The translations under genes were made by a program, and so were the position numbers. The notes below the pieces were generated by a model. It was given only the letters and a program-made list of their open reading frames with translations. It was not told the DNA's origin and did no database searches. This document shows, piece by piece, positions 1 to 7,140 of a stretch of DNA of 13,005 nt. Position 1 is the first letter of the stretch. The number at the start of each line of letters is the position of its first letter. Source of the DNA: Flavobacteriales bacterium UBA720 (GTDB lineage: Bacteria > Bacteroidota > Bacteroidia > Flavobacteriales > Weeksellaceae); NCBI GenBank assembly GCA_002297505.1, contig DBLQ01000092.1, forward strand, positions 1 through 13,005, written 5' to 3'.

Positions 1-343
1 ATCCACTCTGTGGGGTGTCTCCCGGGAAATAGCCTATGGCATTCCAGGTACCATTCTTTCTGTAACCTGCCTGGCCCAGAGATTCGCCGTCTGAACTGAT
101 AAAGGCCATGTCTCCGGCTACGTCGCCGGCATTGTTAATGCGGTTGGTGTTCTGTCCATCCTCTGTGGGTGTGGTAACGCCTGTTGCGAAATCGTAATAG
201 GCGCCAGAGTGGATTGCCTTGCCACTGTCATTGATGTCGTACAGGCGGGAACCCATGCCGTCCAGAACTTTAAGCTCTATCTGCTGGGCATTCAATTCAG
301 ACATTGCGATAATGCCTACTAAAAGCACGTAAACTTTTTTCAT
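1..343 (-). CDS. Exported protein with HAF-like repeats, 5' part only
   Basis: The first 114 codons of a minus-strand gene lie here and the gene runs off the left edge. The start codon is ATG at 343-341. Residues 1-19 look like a Sec signal peptide (lysines 2-3, a hydrophobic core, then LNAQ, the usual Bacteroidetes cleavage context). The mature part contains two similar blocks, YDINDSGKAI and INNAGDVAGD, each followed by a small aromatic/glycine stretch. This resembles the 'HAF' extracellular repeats (IN..G.V.G pattern) found in secreted beta-rich proteins. In Flavobacteriia such proteins often end in a type IX secretion sorting domain, but the C-terminus is outside the window. Substrate or role is unknown. 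It is transcribed divergently from the regulator gene at 593, and I see no convincing promoter for it in the 249-bp gap. Confidence 0.75.
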   Translation of the reverse strand, partial: MKKVYVLLVGIIAMSELNAQQIELKVLDGMGSRLYDINDSGKAIHSGAYYDFATGVTTPTEDGQNTNRINNAGDVAGDMAFISSDGESLGQAGYRKNGTWNAIGYFPGDTPQSG

Positions 344-580
344 ATGTAATTAAATTGATTAGAAATCTGTCTCAGAATAGCACACCTGCAAGGCGGCCAA
401 CTTTTATACAATGTTATTGTTTCTGAGGGTGAAATCCAACTGTTTGCTTTCCATAAATCATGAATTTAGAAAATATCGGATTTTCAAAATACTAACAATC
501 AAGACTTTAATTAAAATGATATTCTATTGCTTTTTCTTTAAACAATTGCGGTAAAGCTTACAATTTTTAAATAAATACTT

Positions 581-588
581 TACATTTG
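581..588 (+). promoter_or_regulatory. Bacteroidetes -7 promoter box (TACATTTG)
   Basis: TACATTTG fits the TAnnTTTG consensus exactly and ends 4 nt before the ATG at 593. A transcription start at the usual distance would fall at or next to the start codon, giving a leaderless mRNA. I see no TTG at the expected distance upstream (the nearest, 546-548, is 32 nt away), so the -33 element is weak or missing. Confidence 0.5.
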
Positions 589-592
589 TATT

Positions 593-2137
593 ATGTTCAG
601 GGTGATTCTATTGTGGTTAATGGTGATTTCCGGCGTTGTGATAACACCGGCGCAGCGGAATCCTGAAACTTTGCAGTTGCTGGACAAAGCCTACCAGAGT
701 CTCTATGAAAATCCCGACCAGGCCTTCCAGATTCTCCAGAACATCAACCTTGGTAAGGAGCCGGAACTCATCCGGCAAAGGGTTCAGATCATCCTGTCCA
801 GAGCTTATAATTTCAAAGGTGAATATGCAAAGTCTATAGATCAATCCATCGACAAGCTAAGCACAAACCGGAATAACACGCTGTCCTATTACTCCGATTA
901 TGCGCTGGCGCAGCAATACCAGGCGCTGAGACTGTATAAGCAGTCCATCAGGATTTCCAAGTCGCTGACTGAACATATGTCCAAAATCCAATCTCAGCAG
1001 TATCCGGAAAATCTTGCAGCCTACATCTATCAGCTGAACGCATCCAATCTTATAGTTGAGAGAAAGTGGAAAGAGGCGCAGCAGAATCTGGAACTCAGCA
1101 ATGCTCAACTGAAAAACACGGAGGAAGATTTCATCATCGGCATAGAAAATCAGATCTACCGTACGCTGATCATGATGGCTCAGCATCATATTGATCAGGC
1201 AGAACTGCTGGTTACGGAGATCCAAAAAAAGCTGGAGAACAAACCGCAGTATGTATTTCTGATTGCGTACAATTTGGATAGCTATGGCAGAATCCACTTT
1301 CTAAAAAAGGAATATGCCGAGTCTGTCGCCAAGCTGAATCAGGCTTTGAAACTGATCGACAATAAGCCCTATGATGCATTGCGATACAGGATTGAAGAAG
1401 ATCTTTCTAAAAATTACCTGGCGCTGAAAAACGAGGATTTGTATCAGAAGTATTATGCCATCTATAAAGAGCAGACCGACCGGCTGGACAAAAACAGAAA
1501 AGATGCGCTCCGCAACCTGGTGAAACTGAATGAGCAGTATGAAAACCAACGCCTGGAAGAGTCTGACAAGGCTGTTGTGCGTCAGATTTCCGGCGTGACC
1601 GTGGCAGGTTTGTGCGCTATATTGATTATCGCCCTGTTAAGTTTCTCGGAATTGCGTAAAAACAAATCTCTCCAGAAACAGATTGATTTCTACGCAAGAC
1701 AGCAGGACTTCATCCGTCAAAACCATAAGCCTGCAATGCCGCTGCCCGAAACTTCCAGAAAAACGCTTGTGATTTCAAAGGAAAAAGAAGCAGATATCCT
1801 GACCCGGCTGGAAGAATTCGAAAAGTCGGAGAAGTTTCTGAGCCGCGATATGTCGCTTGCTATCCTTGCCGGACAACTGGATACCAACACCAAATACCTG
1901 TCGGAGATCATTAATAAGTATAAGGAGAAAAACTACAACCATTATATTAACGAACTCAGAATTAACTACATTGCTTACCTGTTAAAAACCGACCCGGCAT
2001 ATCTCAATTATAAAGTAAGTTACCTGGCGGAGAAAGCCGGATTCTCTTCACACAGTGCATTTACCACCGTTTTCAAATCCGTAACCGGAATGTCGCCCAA
2101 TACTTACATCCAGCAACTGAATCAGAATCCATCATGA
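593..2137 (+). CDS. Periplasmic TPR sensor with transmembrane helix and C-terminal AraC-type HTH domain
   Basis: A 514-aa one-component signal transducer. Residues 1-20 form a signal peptide or first membrane segment. About 25-320 are helical TPR-like repeats (for example AYNFKGEYAKSIDQS and GRIHFLKKEYAESVAKL), predicted to be periplasmic. A single membrane helix lies at about 333-351, followed by a charged coil, and the C-terminus (about 415-510) is an AraC/XylS-type double HTH ending in GFSSHSAFTTVFKSVTGMSP, the signature of the second HTH. Proteins of this plan are common in Chryseobacterium and are thought to carry an outside signal directly to DNA. Ligand and targets are unknown. The stop codon overlaps the next start (ATGA, 2134-2137), so the two are probably translationally coupled. 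An alternative start at Met10 (620) would leave a signal peptide without its positive residue, so 593 is preferred. Confidence 0.85.
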   Translation: MFRVILLWLMVISGVVITPAQRNPETLQLLDKAYQSLYENPDQAFQILQNINLGKEPELIRQRVQIILSRAYNFKGEYAKSIDQSIDKLSTNRNNTLSYYSDYALAQQYQALRLYKQSIRISKSLTEHMSKIQSQQYPENLAAYIYQLNASNLIVERKWKEAQQNLELSNAQLKNTEEDFIIGIENQIYRTLIMMAQHHIDQAELLVTEIQKKLENKPQYVFLIAYNLDSYGRIHFLKKEYAESVAKLNQALKLIDNKPYDALRYRIEEDLSKNYLALKNEDLYQKYYAIYKEQTDRLDKNRKDALRNLVKLNEQYENQRLEESDKAVVRQISGVTVAGLCAILIIALLSFSELRKNKSLQKQIDFYARQQDFIRQNHKPAMPLPETSRKTLVISKEKEADILTRLEEFEKSEKFLSRDMSLAILAGQLDTNTKYLSEIINKYKEKNYNHYINELRINYIAYLLKTDPAYLNYKVSYLAEKAGFSSHSAFTTVFKSVTGMSPNTYIQQLNQNPS

Positions 2138-3261
2138 CACGCTTACTCACCATATTCATAGCAATTGCACTGTCCGGGATCCTGAAATCCCAGTACAGTG
2201 AGGCTACCTATCAAAAGGCGCTATCCGAAATCTATCAGAATCCGGACAACTCGCAGAAGATGGCGCAGCAGATGCTGAAAGATGAGAAGAATCCGGACCA
2301 TCTTATCAAGCTCTACAAACTGATGTCGCATTCCTACATTTCCAAGAGGGAGTTCGACAAGTCCCTGGACTGGATTCTGAAAATGAAGGAGCTGAGTAAA
2401 AATGTGACCAATCCTGAACAGAAGGTCAAAATCCTGAATGCCACTGCCATCCAATACCAGCAGATGGGGCTGAACAGCAAGACGCTGGAGATCCTGGACG
2501 AGTCTCACCAGATTTGCAGCCAGCTGCCGGATGGGAAGTTCAAGCTTTATTATCTCGGACTCAATTCGGCGTTGCGTGGGCTGGTTTATAAATCTCAGGA
2601 TAATAATGAGCTGGCACTGGAAAAGCTGCTTACCGGACTGGATTACCTTAAGAAAGTAGGTTCATATGACAATGCCGTTGCTAACTCCAGCGTTTTCCTC
2701 TACAATATCGGCTATTGCTATTTTTACCTGAAGAGATACCAGGAAGCCGAACGGTATTTCCTGGAATCTGCAGAAGTTGCAAAATCTGCCGGGGCAGAAA
2801 GTCTGGAAGCGTTTGCCTACAAAGGCTTGTCTGAAAACTATACCGTCTTGGGCAAACATCAGGACGCCATTGCATTACTGAAAAAATCGGTCAATCTGTC
2901 CAGAAAGGTTGGCGATCTGGTCTTGAGTGAAGGCATTTACAAAGGTTTTGCTGACAATTATCTCGCATTGCAAGATTGGAACAATTATGAAGTGTACAAC
3001 AAGCTGTACACCGAGACCAAATTTGCCAGGGAACAGAGTGAGCTTGCTTCCCTCAATAAAAGCATCGATGTACTGAATGCGGAAAACAATCAGAAAATCG
3101 GGGAACAAAACAGGAGCTTGGCCCTTATTCTCATCGTGATTATTGCGGTTTGTTCCATAATTTTTATTGTATTTCTCATTCAATTTTTGAAGCAAAAAAA
3201 GCGCAATTACGTCTTAACAGAAAAGCTGAATCACATTAACAAAATCACGCCCGGAGCATGA
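2134..3261 (+). CDS. TPR-repeat membrane protein without an output domain
   Basis: A 375-aa protein built like the N-terminal two thirds of its upstream neighbour: a signal peptide at about 1-19, helical TPR-like repeats at about 25-300 (for example YKLMSHSYISKREFDKSLDWIL and YNIGYCYFYLKRYQEAERYFLESAE), a short coiled segment, and one strongly hydrophobic helix at about 329-352. The tail after that helix is only about 23 residues and basic (KQKKRNY), so there is no HTH or kinase domain. The gene starts inside the stop of the upstream regulator (ATGA) and ends inside the start of the next gene (ATGA, 3258-3261). It is probably a paralog that lost or never had the DNA-binding part. It might act as co-receptor, dimer partner or antagonist of the upstream protein; this is inference. 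The reading frame is intact, so nothing marks it as a pseudogene. Confidence 0.8.
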   Translation: MTRLLTIFIAIALSGILKSQYSEATYQKALSEIYQNPDNSQKMAQQMLKDEKNPDHLIKLYKLMSHSYISKREFDKSLDWILKMKELSKNVTNPEQKVKILNATAIQYQQMGLNSKTLEILDESHQICSQLPDGKFKLYYLGLNSALRGLVYKSQDNNELALEKLLTGLDYLKKVGSYDNAVANSSVFLYNIGYCYFYLKRYQEAERYFLESAEVAKSAGAESLEAFAYKGLSENYTVLGKHQDAIALLKKSVNLSRKVGDLVLSEGIYKGFADNYLALQDWNNYEVYNKLYTETKFAREQSELASLNKSIDVLNAENNQKIGEQNRSLALILIVIIAVCSIIFIVFLIQFLKQKKRNYVLTEKLNHINKITPGA

Positions 3262-3713
3262 AAAACATCTTTGACCAAAACGACACCACGCACTTTATCA
3301 AAAGAATCAATGCCTTAACCGAAGACTCCTTCCCAAAATGGGGAACAATGTCTGTGGACAAAATGCTGGCGCACTGCAACGTGACCTATGAACTGATCTA
3401 CGAGCAGGAAAAGCACAGAAAACCGACATTCATCAGTAAATGGCTGATGAAAACCTTTGTGAAGTCCAAGGTGACCAACGAAATTCCTTACAAACCAAAC
3501 CTGCCGACCGCCGCGATGTTCGTCATCACAGATGATAAAAGCTTTGAGGAAGAGAAAAAACGCATCATCGGATTCATCCAGAAAACACAACAGCTGGGCG
3601 CTGAGGCTTTTGAAGGCAAGGAAAGCTTCAACTTCGGAAAACTTACTGCCATAGAATGGAACAATATGATGGCCAAGCATCTGGATCATCATTTGACACA
3701 ATTTGGAGTTTGA
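3258..3713 (+). CDS. DUF1569 protein (DinB-like fold)
   Basis: A 151-aa soluble protein with the features of the DUF1569 branch of the DinB/YfiT-like four-helix family: WGTMSVDKMLAHCN near residues 28-41 and the C-terminal FGKLTAIEWNNMMAKHLDHHLTQFGV region. His39 and the His141/His144/His145 cluster are the likely metal ligands, as in DinB-like proteins where three histidines bind a divalent metal. Related families include thiol-dependent transferases that use bacillithiol or mycothiol, but the substrate of DUF1569 is not known. The gene overlaps the upstream TPR gene by 4 nt (ATGA), so it is expressed with the two TPR proteins, although its link to them is unclear. No terminator is visible after it. 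Confidence 0.85.
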   Translation: MKNIFDQNDTTHFIKRINALTEDSFPKWGTMSVDKMLAHCNVTYELIYEQEKHRKPTFISKWLMKTFVKSKVTNEIPYKPNLPTAAMFVITDDKSFEEEKKRIIGFIQKTQQLGAEAFEGKESFNFGKLTAIEWNNMMAKHLDHHLTQFGV

Positions 3714-3813
3714 TCGCAAGAATATTTAACAATAAATAACATTACCATCCGCTGCTTTGGTATCTAATTGGAAACTGCCTTGCCAGTTCCTCAACCATTT
3801 ATAAATTATAATA

Positions 3814-4875
3814 ATGAAACTTTTCACACCCATAACATTCAGAAATGTAGAATTGAAAAACAGGATCGTTATGTCTCCAATGTGCATGTATTCATCAGAA
3901 GAAGGCATGCCGAACGATTTCCACTTTGTCCATTACGGCAGCCGAGCTCAGGGCGGCGCTGGCCTGATTATCCTGGAAGCTACCGGCGTAGAGCCTCGCG
4001 GAAGAATCACCAACAGATGTCTCGGCATCTGGAATGATGAGCAGGCTTCGGCATTAAAAAAAATCGTAAATTTTGTACATCAGCATTCGGAAAGTAAAAT
4101 CGGGATCCAACTGGCACACGCCGGACGAAAGGGCTCTGCATCGGCAGAAACCGGACGCCAGGTAAGTATCGAAGAAGGCTGGGAAACCATTGCACCGAGC
4201 CCAATTCCGTTTCATCCTTCCGAGAGAATTCCTCACGTATTATCAGTTCAGGAAATCAAAACTCTGGTAGAAGATTTCCGAAAAGCAGCCAGAAGAGCCG
4301 TTGATGCCGGATTCGATGTTTTGGAAATTCACTCCGCGCACGGTTATTTGATTCATCAATTCTTATCGCCACTGTCCAACACCAGAACCGATGAATATGG
4401 CGGAAGTTTTGAAAACAGAGCAAGATTCCTGATGGAAATTGTAGATGCCGTGAATTCCGAAATCACAGAAAACCAGGCGCTTTTCGTAAGAATCTCCGGA
4501 ACCGAATACGCCGAAAACGGCTGGGATATCTCTGACAGTGTAGAACTTTCCAAAGCGCTGAAGGCGAAGAATGTAGATTTGGTAGACGTTTCCAGCGGTG
4601 GCAACATCAATGGTGTCACGATTCCTTTGAGACCAGGTTATCAGGTGCCATTGGCGGATGATGTCAAGAATAATGCGGGAATCGAAACAGGCGCTGTCGG
4701 CCTTATCACGACTGCGGAACAGGCAGAAGAAATCCTGAAAAAAGGACAAGGCGATTTGATTTTCCTGGCCAGGGAAATTTTGAGAAACCCATATTTCGCA
4801 GTGCAGTCTTCCTGGAAAAGCGGCGATGATTGTTTTTTCCCACATCAGTATCTAAGAGCGAAACCTGCGAAGTAA
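3814..4875 (+). CDS. Old Yellow Enzyme, YqjM-class NADH:flavin oxidoreductase
   Basis: A 353-aa FMN-dependent ene-reductase with a TIM-barrel fold. It reduces activated C=C bonds of enals, enones or quinone-like electrophiles, using NAD(P)H. The class is clear from MSPMCMYS (Cys24, Tyr26; the YqjM-type flavin-tuning cysteine and tyrosine), QLAHAGRK, and IHSAHGYLIHQFLSPLSN with His173 and His176 (substrate-binding pair) and Tyr178. The following TDEYGGSFENR stretch is also typical. Arg348 near the C-terminus may correspond to the arginine finger that YqjM gives to a partner subunit. Length matches the family. ATG 3814 is chosen because MKLFTPITFRNVELKNRI is the normal start of this family and an A-rich stretch precedes it. 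The next gene begins 2 nt after its stop. Physiological substrate is unknown. Confidence 0.92.
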   Translation: MKLFTPITFRNVELKNRIVMSPMCMYSSEEGMPNDFHFVHYGSRAQGGAGLIILEATGVEPRGRITNRCLGIWNDEQASALKKIVNFVHQHSESKIGIQLAHAGRKGSASAETGRQVSIEEGWETIAPSPIPFHPSERIPHVLSVQEIKTLVEDFRKAARRAVDAGFDVLEIHSAHGYLIHQFLSPLSNTRTDEYGGSFENRARFLMEIVDAVNSEITENQALFVRISGTEYAENGWDISDSVELSKALKAKNVDLVDVSSGGNINGVTIPLRPGYQVPLADDVKNNAGIETGAVGLITTAEQAEEILKKGQGDLIFLAREILRNPYFAVQSSWKSGDDCFFPHQYLRAKPAK

Positions 4876-4877
4876 TT

Positions 4878-5279
4878 ATGATTTTCGCACAAATCTTGCA
4901 TTCCCTATTTTTTGCATTATTAAATTATGTTCTTTATCTGAAATATAATAATGGAACAATCAAGCGGATCTATATTTTTTTATTAATCATAATATTTTTA
5001 TCTCTATTACTGTACAATCATTTTTATAAAGATATATCAAATCAGCTGTTTTTATTCGCCTTAATGTTTTCAGTTTCATTGGTGATATTACAGTTTATGA
5101 GAAAATTTCTAACTGTGTTTGAAAAGAATAAAGCATTAGAAAAACGTAAACAATCGAAAGAGAAAATTTTGTTAATACAGAATATTATACTTAACAGGAT
5201 ATTGATTATCGGTTTATTATTTTATCAATTATTATTGATTTGGATTCCGGCAATTTATGAGAAAATGAACGAATCGTAA
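4878..5279 (+). CDS. Small membrane protein with four predicted helices, unknown function
   Basis: A 133-aa very hydrophobic protein, not recognised as any family. Predicted membrane segments lie at about 2-21, 31-50, 55-74 and 104-127. A lysine-rich loop (about 79-97, KNKALEKRKQSKEK) separates the third and fourth and is presumably cytoplasmic. The ATG at 4878 lies 2 nt after the stop of the oxidoreductase gene. An in-frame ATG at 4830 exists, but it lies inside that gene and would add 16 polar residues before the first helix, so it is less likely. The gene is visibly richer in A and T than the oxidoreductase, with many TTA/ATA codons. The close spacing suggests co-transcription, not necessarily shared function. 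Confidence 0.6.
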   Translation: MIFAQILHSLFFALLNYVLYLKYNNGTIKRIYIFLLIIIFLSLLLYNHFYKDISNQLFLFALMFSVSLVILQFMRKFLTVFEKNKALEKRKQSKEKILLIQNIILNRILIIGLLFYQLLLIWIPAIYEKMNES

Positions 5280-5339
5280 AATTGGAATACTTTTTAATAA
5301 AAGCTCTTCATTAGTAATGAGTAAACATTTAGAGATTTA

Positions 5340-5406
5340 TTTGTCATTCCGTAGGAATCTCAACACACTAAAAATAAATAACTTCAGATTCCTACGGAAT
5401 GACAAA
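5340..5406. repeat. Perfect 21-bp inverted repeat with 25-nt loop
   Basis: Arms at 5340-5360 and 5386-5406 are exactly complementary over 21 bp; the core of the left arm reads TTGTCATTCCGTAGGAATCT. The loop (5361-5385) is AT-rich. There is no T-tract directly after the stem, so it is not a standard terminator. The sequence resembles dispersed palindromes that I recall from intergenic regions of Chryseobacterium genomes, which would make it a REP- or MITE-like element; copy number cannot be tested here. Confidence 0.8.
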
Positions 5407-5463
5407 ACGACTGGTAAGATTAGCACTAGGATTAAAAACGGGCATTCATCTTACTTTCAAATT

Positions 5464-5492
5464 AAAAACTTTCCCACAAGGAAAGTTTTTTT
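5464..5492. terminator. Bidirectional intrinsic terminator
   Basis: An 11-bp stem (5464-5474 with 5480-5490, core AACTTTCC/GGAAAGTT) closes a 5-nt loop and has a T-run on the plus side (5486-5492) and, through the A-run at 5464-5468, on the minus side. It sits between convergent genes: the membrane protein ending at 5279 and the HxlR gene ending at 5497. Confidence 0.8.
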
Positions 5493-5496
5493 GTTT

Positions 5497-5859
5497 CTAA
5501 TCAGCATTCAATCGCTTCAAAATCACTTCCCGAAGATGCTTTTCATTGGCATCGCCCCATTCACCGATTGCGGAAATCACGGGAATCAGCGTTTTTCCAA
5601 ATTCGGTAAGGCTGTATTCTACTTTTGGCGGAACCACCGGATAGATGACTTTGCTCACCAGGTCGTGGTCTTCCAATTCTTTTAGCTGGATATTTTGTAC
5701 ACGGCGGGACGCATCCGGGATTTTCCTTTGCAACTCGCTAGGCCGCTGGTGTCCCTGATGGATAAACCACAACAGACGGATTTTCCATTTGCCGTAAAGC
5801 ACTTCGCCTATCAAATCCAGGCCGCAATTCAGGTTCGGAATTATTTTTCTTTCATACAT
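5497..5859 (-). CDS. HxlR-family winged-helix regulator with N-terminal cysteine
   Basis: A 120-aa transcription regulator of the HxlR (DUF24) family. The start is ATG at 5859-5857. The diagnostic LDLIGEVLYGKWKIRLLWFI at about 14-33, RPSELQRKIPDASRRVQNIQLKELEDHDLV (recognition helix region, about 39-68), the PPKVEYSLTEFGKTL wing and the terminal WG are all present. Cys12 lies just before the first helix, close to where the redox cysteines of Bacillus YodB (Cys6) and HypR (Cys14) are found; those proteins sense quinones, diamide or disulfide stress. No second cysteine is present, so only intermolecular disulfides or S-thiolation would be possible. It is divergent from the dehydrogenase operon, which it probably controls along with itself. 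Its -7 box ends 4 nt from the ATG, which suggests a leaderless mRNA. Confidence 0.9.
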   Translation of the reverse strand: MYERKIIPNLNCGLDLIGEVLYGKWKIRLLWFIHQGHQRPSELQRKIPDASRRVQNIQLKELEDHDLVSKVIYPVVPPKVEYSLTEFGKTLIPVISAIGEWGDANEKHLREVILKRLNAD

Positions 5860-5863
5860 ATTG

Positions 5864-5894
5864 CAAAACTAAACCTATGTTCCGATTTGTACAA
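5864..5894 (-). promoter_or_regulatory. Promoter of the HxlR gene
   Basis: On the minus strand a TTG (5894-5892) is followed after 20 nt by TAGTTTTG (5871-5864), an exact TAnnTTTG with ideal spacing for a Bacteroidetes promoter. The box ends 4 nt before the ATG at 5859. The TTG lies inside the small palindrome TTGTACAA (5888-5895). Confidence 0.7.
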
Positions 5895-5916
5895 TAGGGG
5901 AAAAATTATTCCCTAT
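5894..5916. promoter_or_regulatory. Candidate operator: dyad ATAGGG-N11-CCCTAT
   Basis: Perfect 6-bp half sites at 5894-5899 and 5911-5916, centred at 5905, lie between the two divergent promoters. The left half touches the -33 TTG of the HxlR gene and the right half ends 19 bp before the -33 TTG of the dehydrogenase operon. This is a natural place for a dimeric HxlR protein to control both directions; binding is inference. Confidence 0.4.
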
Positions 5917-5935
5917 CTGAATCGTATTTCCGTAC

Positions 5936-5966
5936 TTGCGGGAACTGTTTTTATGACCCAATTTTG
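5936..5966 (+). promoter_or_regulatory. Promoter of the dehydrogenase/NTF2 operon
   Basis: TTG at 5936-5938, a 20-nt spacer and CAATTTTG at 5959-5966 (one mismatch to TAnnTTTG). Transcription would start near 5970, leaving a short leader before the ATG at 5989. This excludes the in-frame ATG at 5953 and the longer open frame that begins at 5695. Confidence 0.55.
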
Positions 5967-5988
5967 TCCTATCAAAATATTAAAAACA

Positions 5989-6780
5989 ATGGAACAGTTT
6001 AATTTCAATAATGAGTTATCCGGCAAAATTGCCCTGGTAACCGGAGGTACAAAAGGCGCTGGAAGAGCCATCGCAGAAAGACTTTTGCAAGCGGGCGCAA
6101 CCGTCATCATCACGGTTAGAAATGCTCCGGAAGATGCCAACAGCAACCTGCATTTCATTGCCGCAGATCTGAGCAAAGCGGAAGATTCTCAAAAAGTCAT
6201 CATTGAAATATTATCGACTTACGGCAGGCTTGATATCCTCGTCAATAATCTTGGATCCTCCGCAACGCCAGCCGGCGGATTTGCCGCACTCAATGACGAA
6301 GATTGGGAATCCACTCTTCAGGCCAATCTCCTTGCTCCCGTAAGACTGGACCGAGGATTTCTGCCCCAGATGATTGAGCGAAAATCTGGCGTCATCATCC
6401 ACATCGCTTCTATCCAGGGAAAATTGCCTTTGTATGACTCTACTTTGCCATATGCAGCATCCAAAGCAGCTCTGATCAACTATAGTAAAAGTCTGTCCAA
6501 TGAAGTTGCGCCAAAAGGTGTTCGTATCCTCACCGTTTCTCCGGGCTGGATCAACACCACTGCATCAAAGGCCTGGCTGGGCGAGATTGCTAGAAATGCC
6601 AAAAGTACCATAGAAGAAGCACAGCAAGGTGTGATAAATGCATTGGGAGGAATCCCTTTCGGACGACCTGCGGAACCGAAAGAAGTGGCGGAATTTGTCG
6701 GCTTTCTGGTTTCGCCGAGAGCCAATTATTTAACAGGAACCAACTATATCATGGACGGCGGTACCGTACCAACCATTTAA
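5989..6780 (+). CDS. Short-chain dehydrogenase/reductase (SDR)
   Basis: A 263-aa classical SDR with a Rossmann fold. The cofactor motif TGGTKGAG is at 18-25, followed by the NNLG motif (86-89), catalytic Ser141, and the Tyr155-xxx-Lys159 pair in PYAASKAA. The C-terminal PxEVAxxVxFLxSPxAxYxTGxxxxxDGG pattern is the usual end of the family. Arg44 after the second strand (ITVRN) suggests NADPH rather than NADH, a weak inference. It reduces or oxidises a carbonyl/alcohol of unknown identity. ATG 5989 is chosen because it lies downstream of the predicted promoter and gives the normal SDR length; the frame is open back to 5695, but that part overlaps the HxlR gene. It is the first gene of an operon with two NTF2-like genes (gaps 23 and 19 nt). 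Confidence 0.92.
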   Translation: MEQFNFNNELSGKIALVTGGTKGAGRAIAERLLQAGATVIITVRNAPEDANSNLHFIAADLSKAEDSQKVIIEILSTYGRLDILVNNLGSSATPAGGFAALNDEDWESTLQANLLAPVRLDRGFLPQMIERKSGVIIHIASIQGKLPLYDSTLPYAASKAALINYSKSLSNEVAPKGVRILTVSPGWINTTASKAWLGEIARNAKSTIEEAQQGVINALGGIPFGRPAEPKEVAEFVGFLVSPRANYLTGTNYIMDGGTVPTI

Positions 6781-6803
6781 TTAACCTTTAAAATATAAAA
6801 ATT

Positions 6804-7121
6804 ATGAAATTACCAAACGTTATCCAGGAATTTGTAAAAGCCAAAAACAATTTTGACAGCGTAGCCTTTGCCGAATGTTTTTCGGAAACTGCCGTAGTTT
6901 TCGACGAAGGGAAAACGCATACAGGCAAGAAAGAAATTGAACAGTGGATAGACAACTCCAACAAACAGCATCAGGACAAGCTGGAACCGCTGGCTTATGA
7001 CGAAGGGCAGGATGTACTGTCTGCCAATGTTACAGGGAATTTCCCGCAAAGTACTATTGTCCTTAAGTTTCACTTTACAATAGCAGACGGAAAAATTGAG
7101 AGTCTGAAAGTGACTGAATAA
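6804..7121 (+). CDS. NTF2-like (SnoaL-type) small protein, copy 1
   Basis: A 105-aa protein of the NTF2-like superfamily, the cone-shaped alpha+beta fold used by SnoaL-like cyclases, ketosteroid isomerases and many ligand-binding proteins. Visible support: an amphipathic N-terminal helix (VIQEFVKAKNNFDSVAFAECF), the strand ETAVVFDEGKTHTGKKEIEQWID, where the usual D.G...G...I..W pattern is clear, and a beta-rich end. No signal peptide. It follows the SDR gene after 23 nt and is homologous over its whole length to the next gene. The SDR/NTF2 combination is frequent in HxlR- or TetR-controlled Bacteroidetes operons; substrate unknown. Confidence 0.75.
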   Translation: MKLPNVIQEFVKAKNNFDSVAFAECFSETAVVFDEGKTHTGKKEIEQWIDNSNKQHQDKLEPLAYDEGQDVLSANVTGNFPQSTIVLKFHFTIADGKIESLKVTE

Positions 7122-7140
7122 TCTTTAAAAAGTGAAAATA

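Noticed and set aside
857..1297. Antisense open frames inside the TPR/AraC regulator gene
   Set aside because: They are shadows of a well-supported coding frame with no start context or family similarity.
2134..3261. Pseudogene status of the second TPR gene
   Set aside because: The frame is complete with a signal peptide, a membrane helix and coupled overlaps at both ends; no remnant of an HTH follows.
3768..4037. Open frame overlapping the start of the ene-reductase gene
   Set aside because: It is an alternate frame of a clear OYE family gene, and its product is arginine/histidine-rich with no recognisable domain.
5317..5685. Plus-strand open frame of 122 codons
   Set aside because: It reads through the palindrome and terminator and then antisense to the HxlR gene; the product has no family features.
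5695..5988. N-terminal extension of the SDR open frame
   Set aside because: It overlaps the HxlR gene in antisense and lies mostly upstream of the predicted promoter; the 263-aa product from 5989 has normal SDR length.
7132..7140. GTG start for the second NTF2-like gene
   Set aside because: ATG 7141 aligns exactly with the start of the first paralog.
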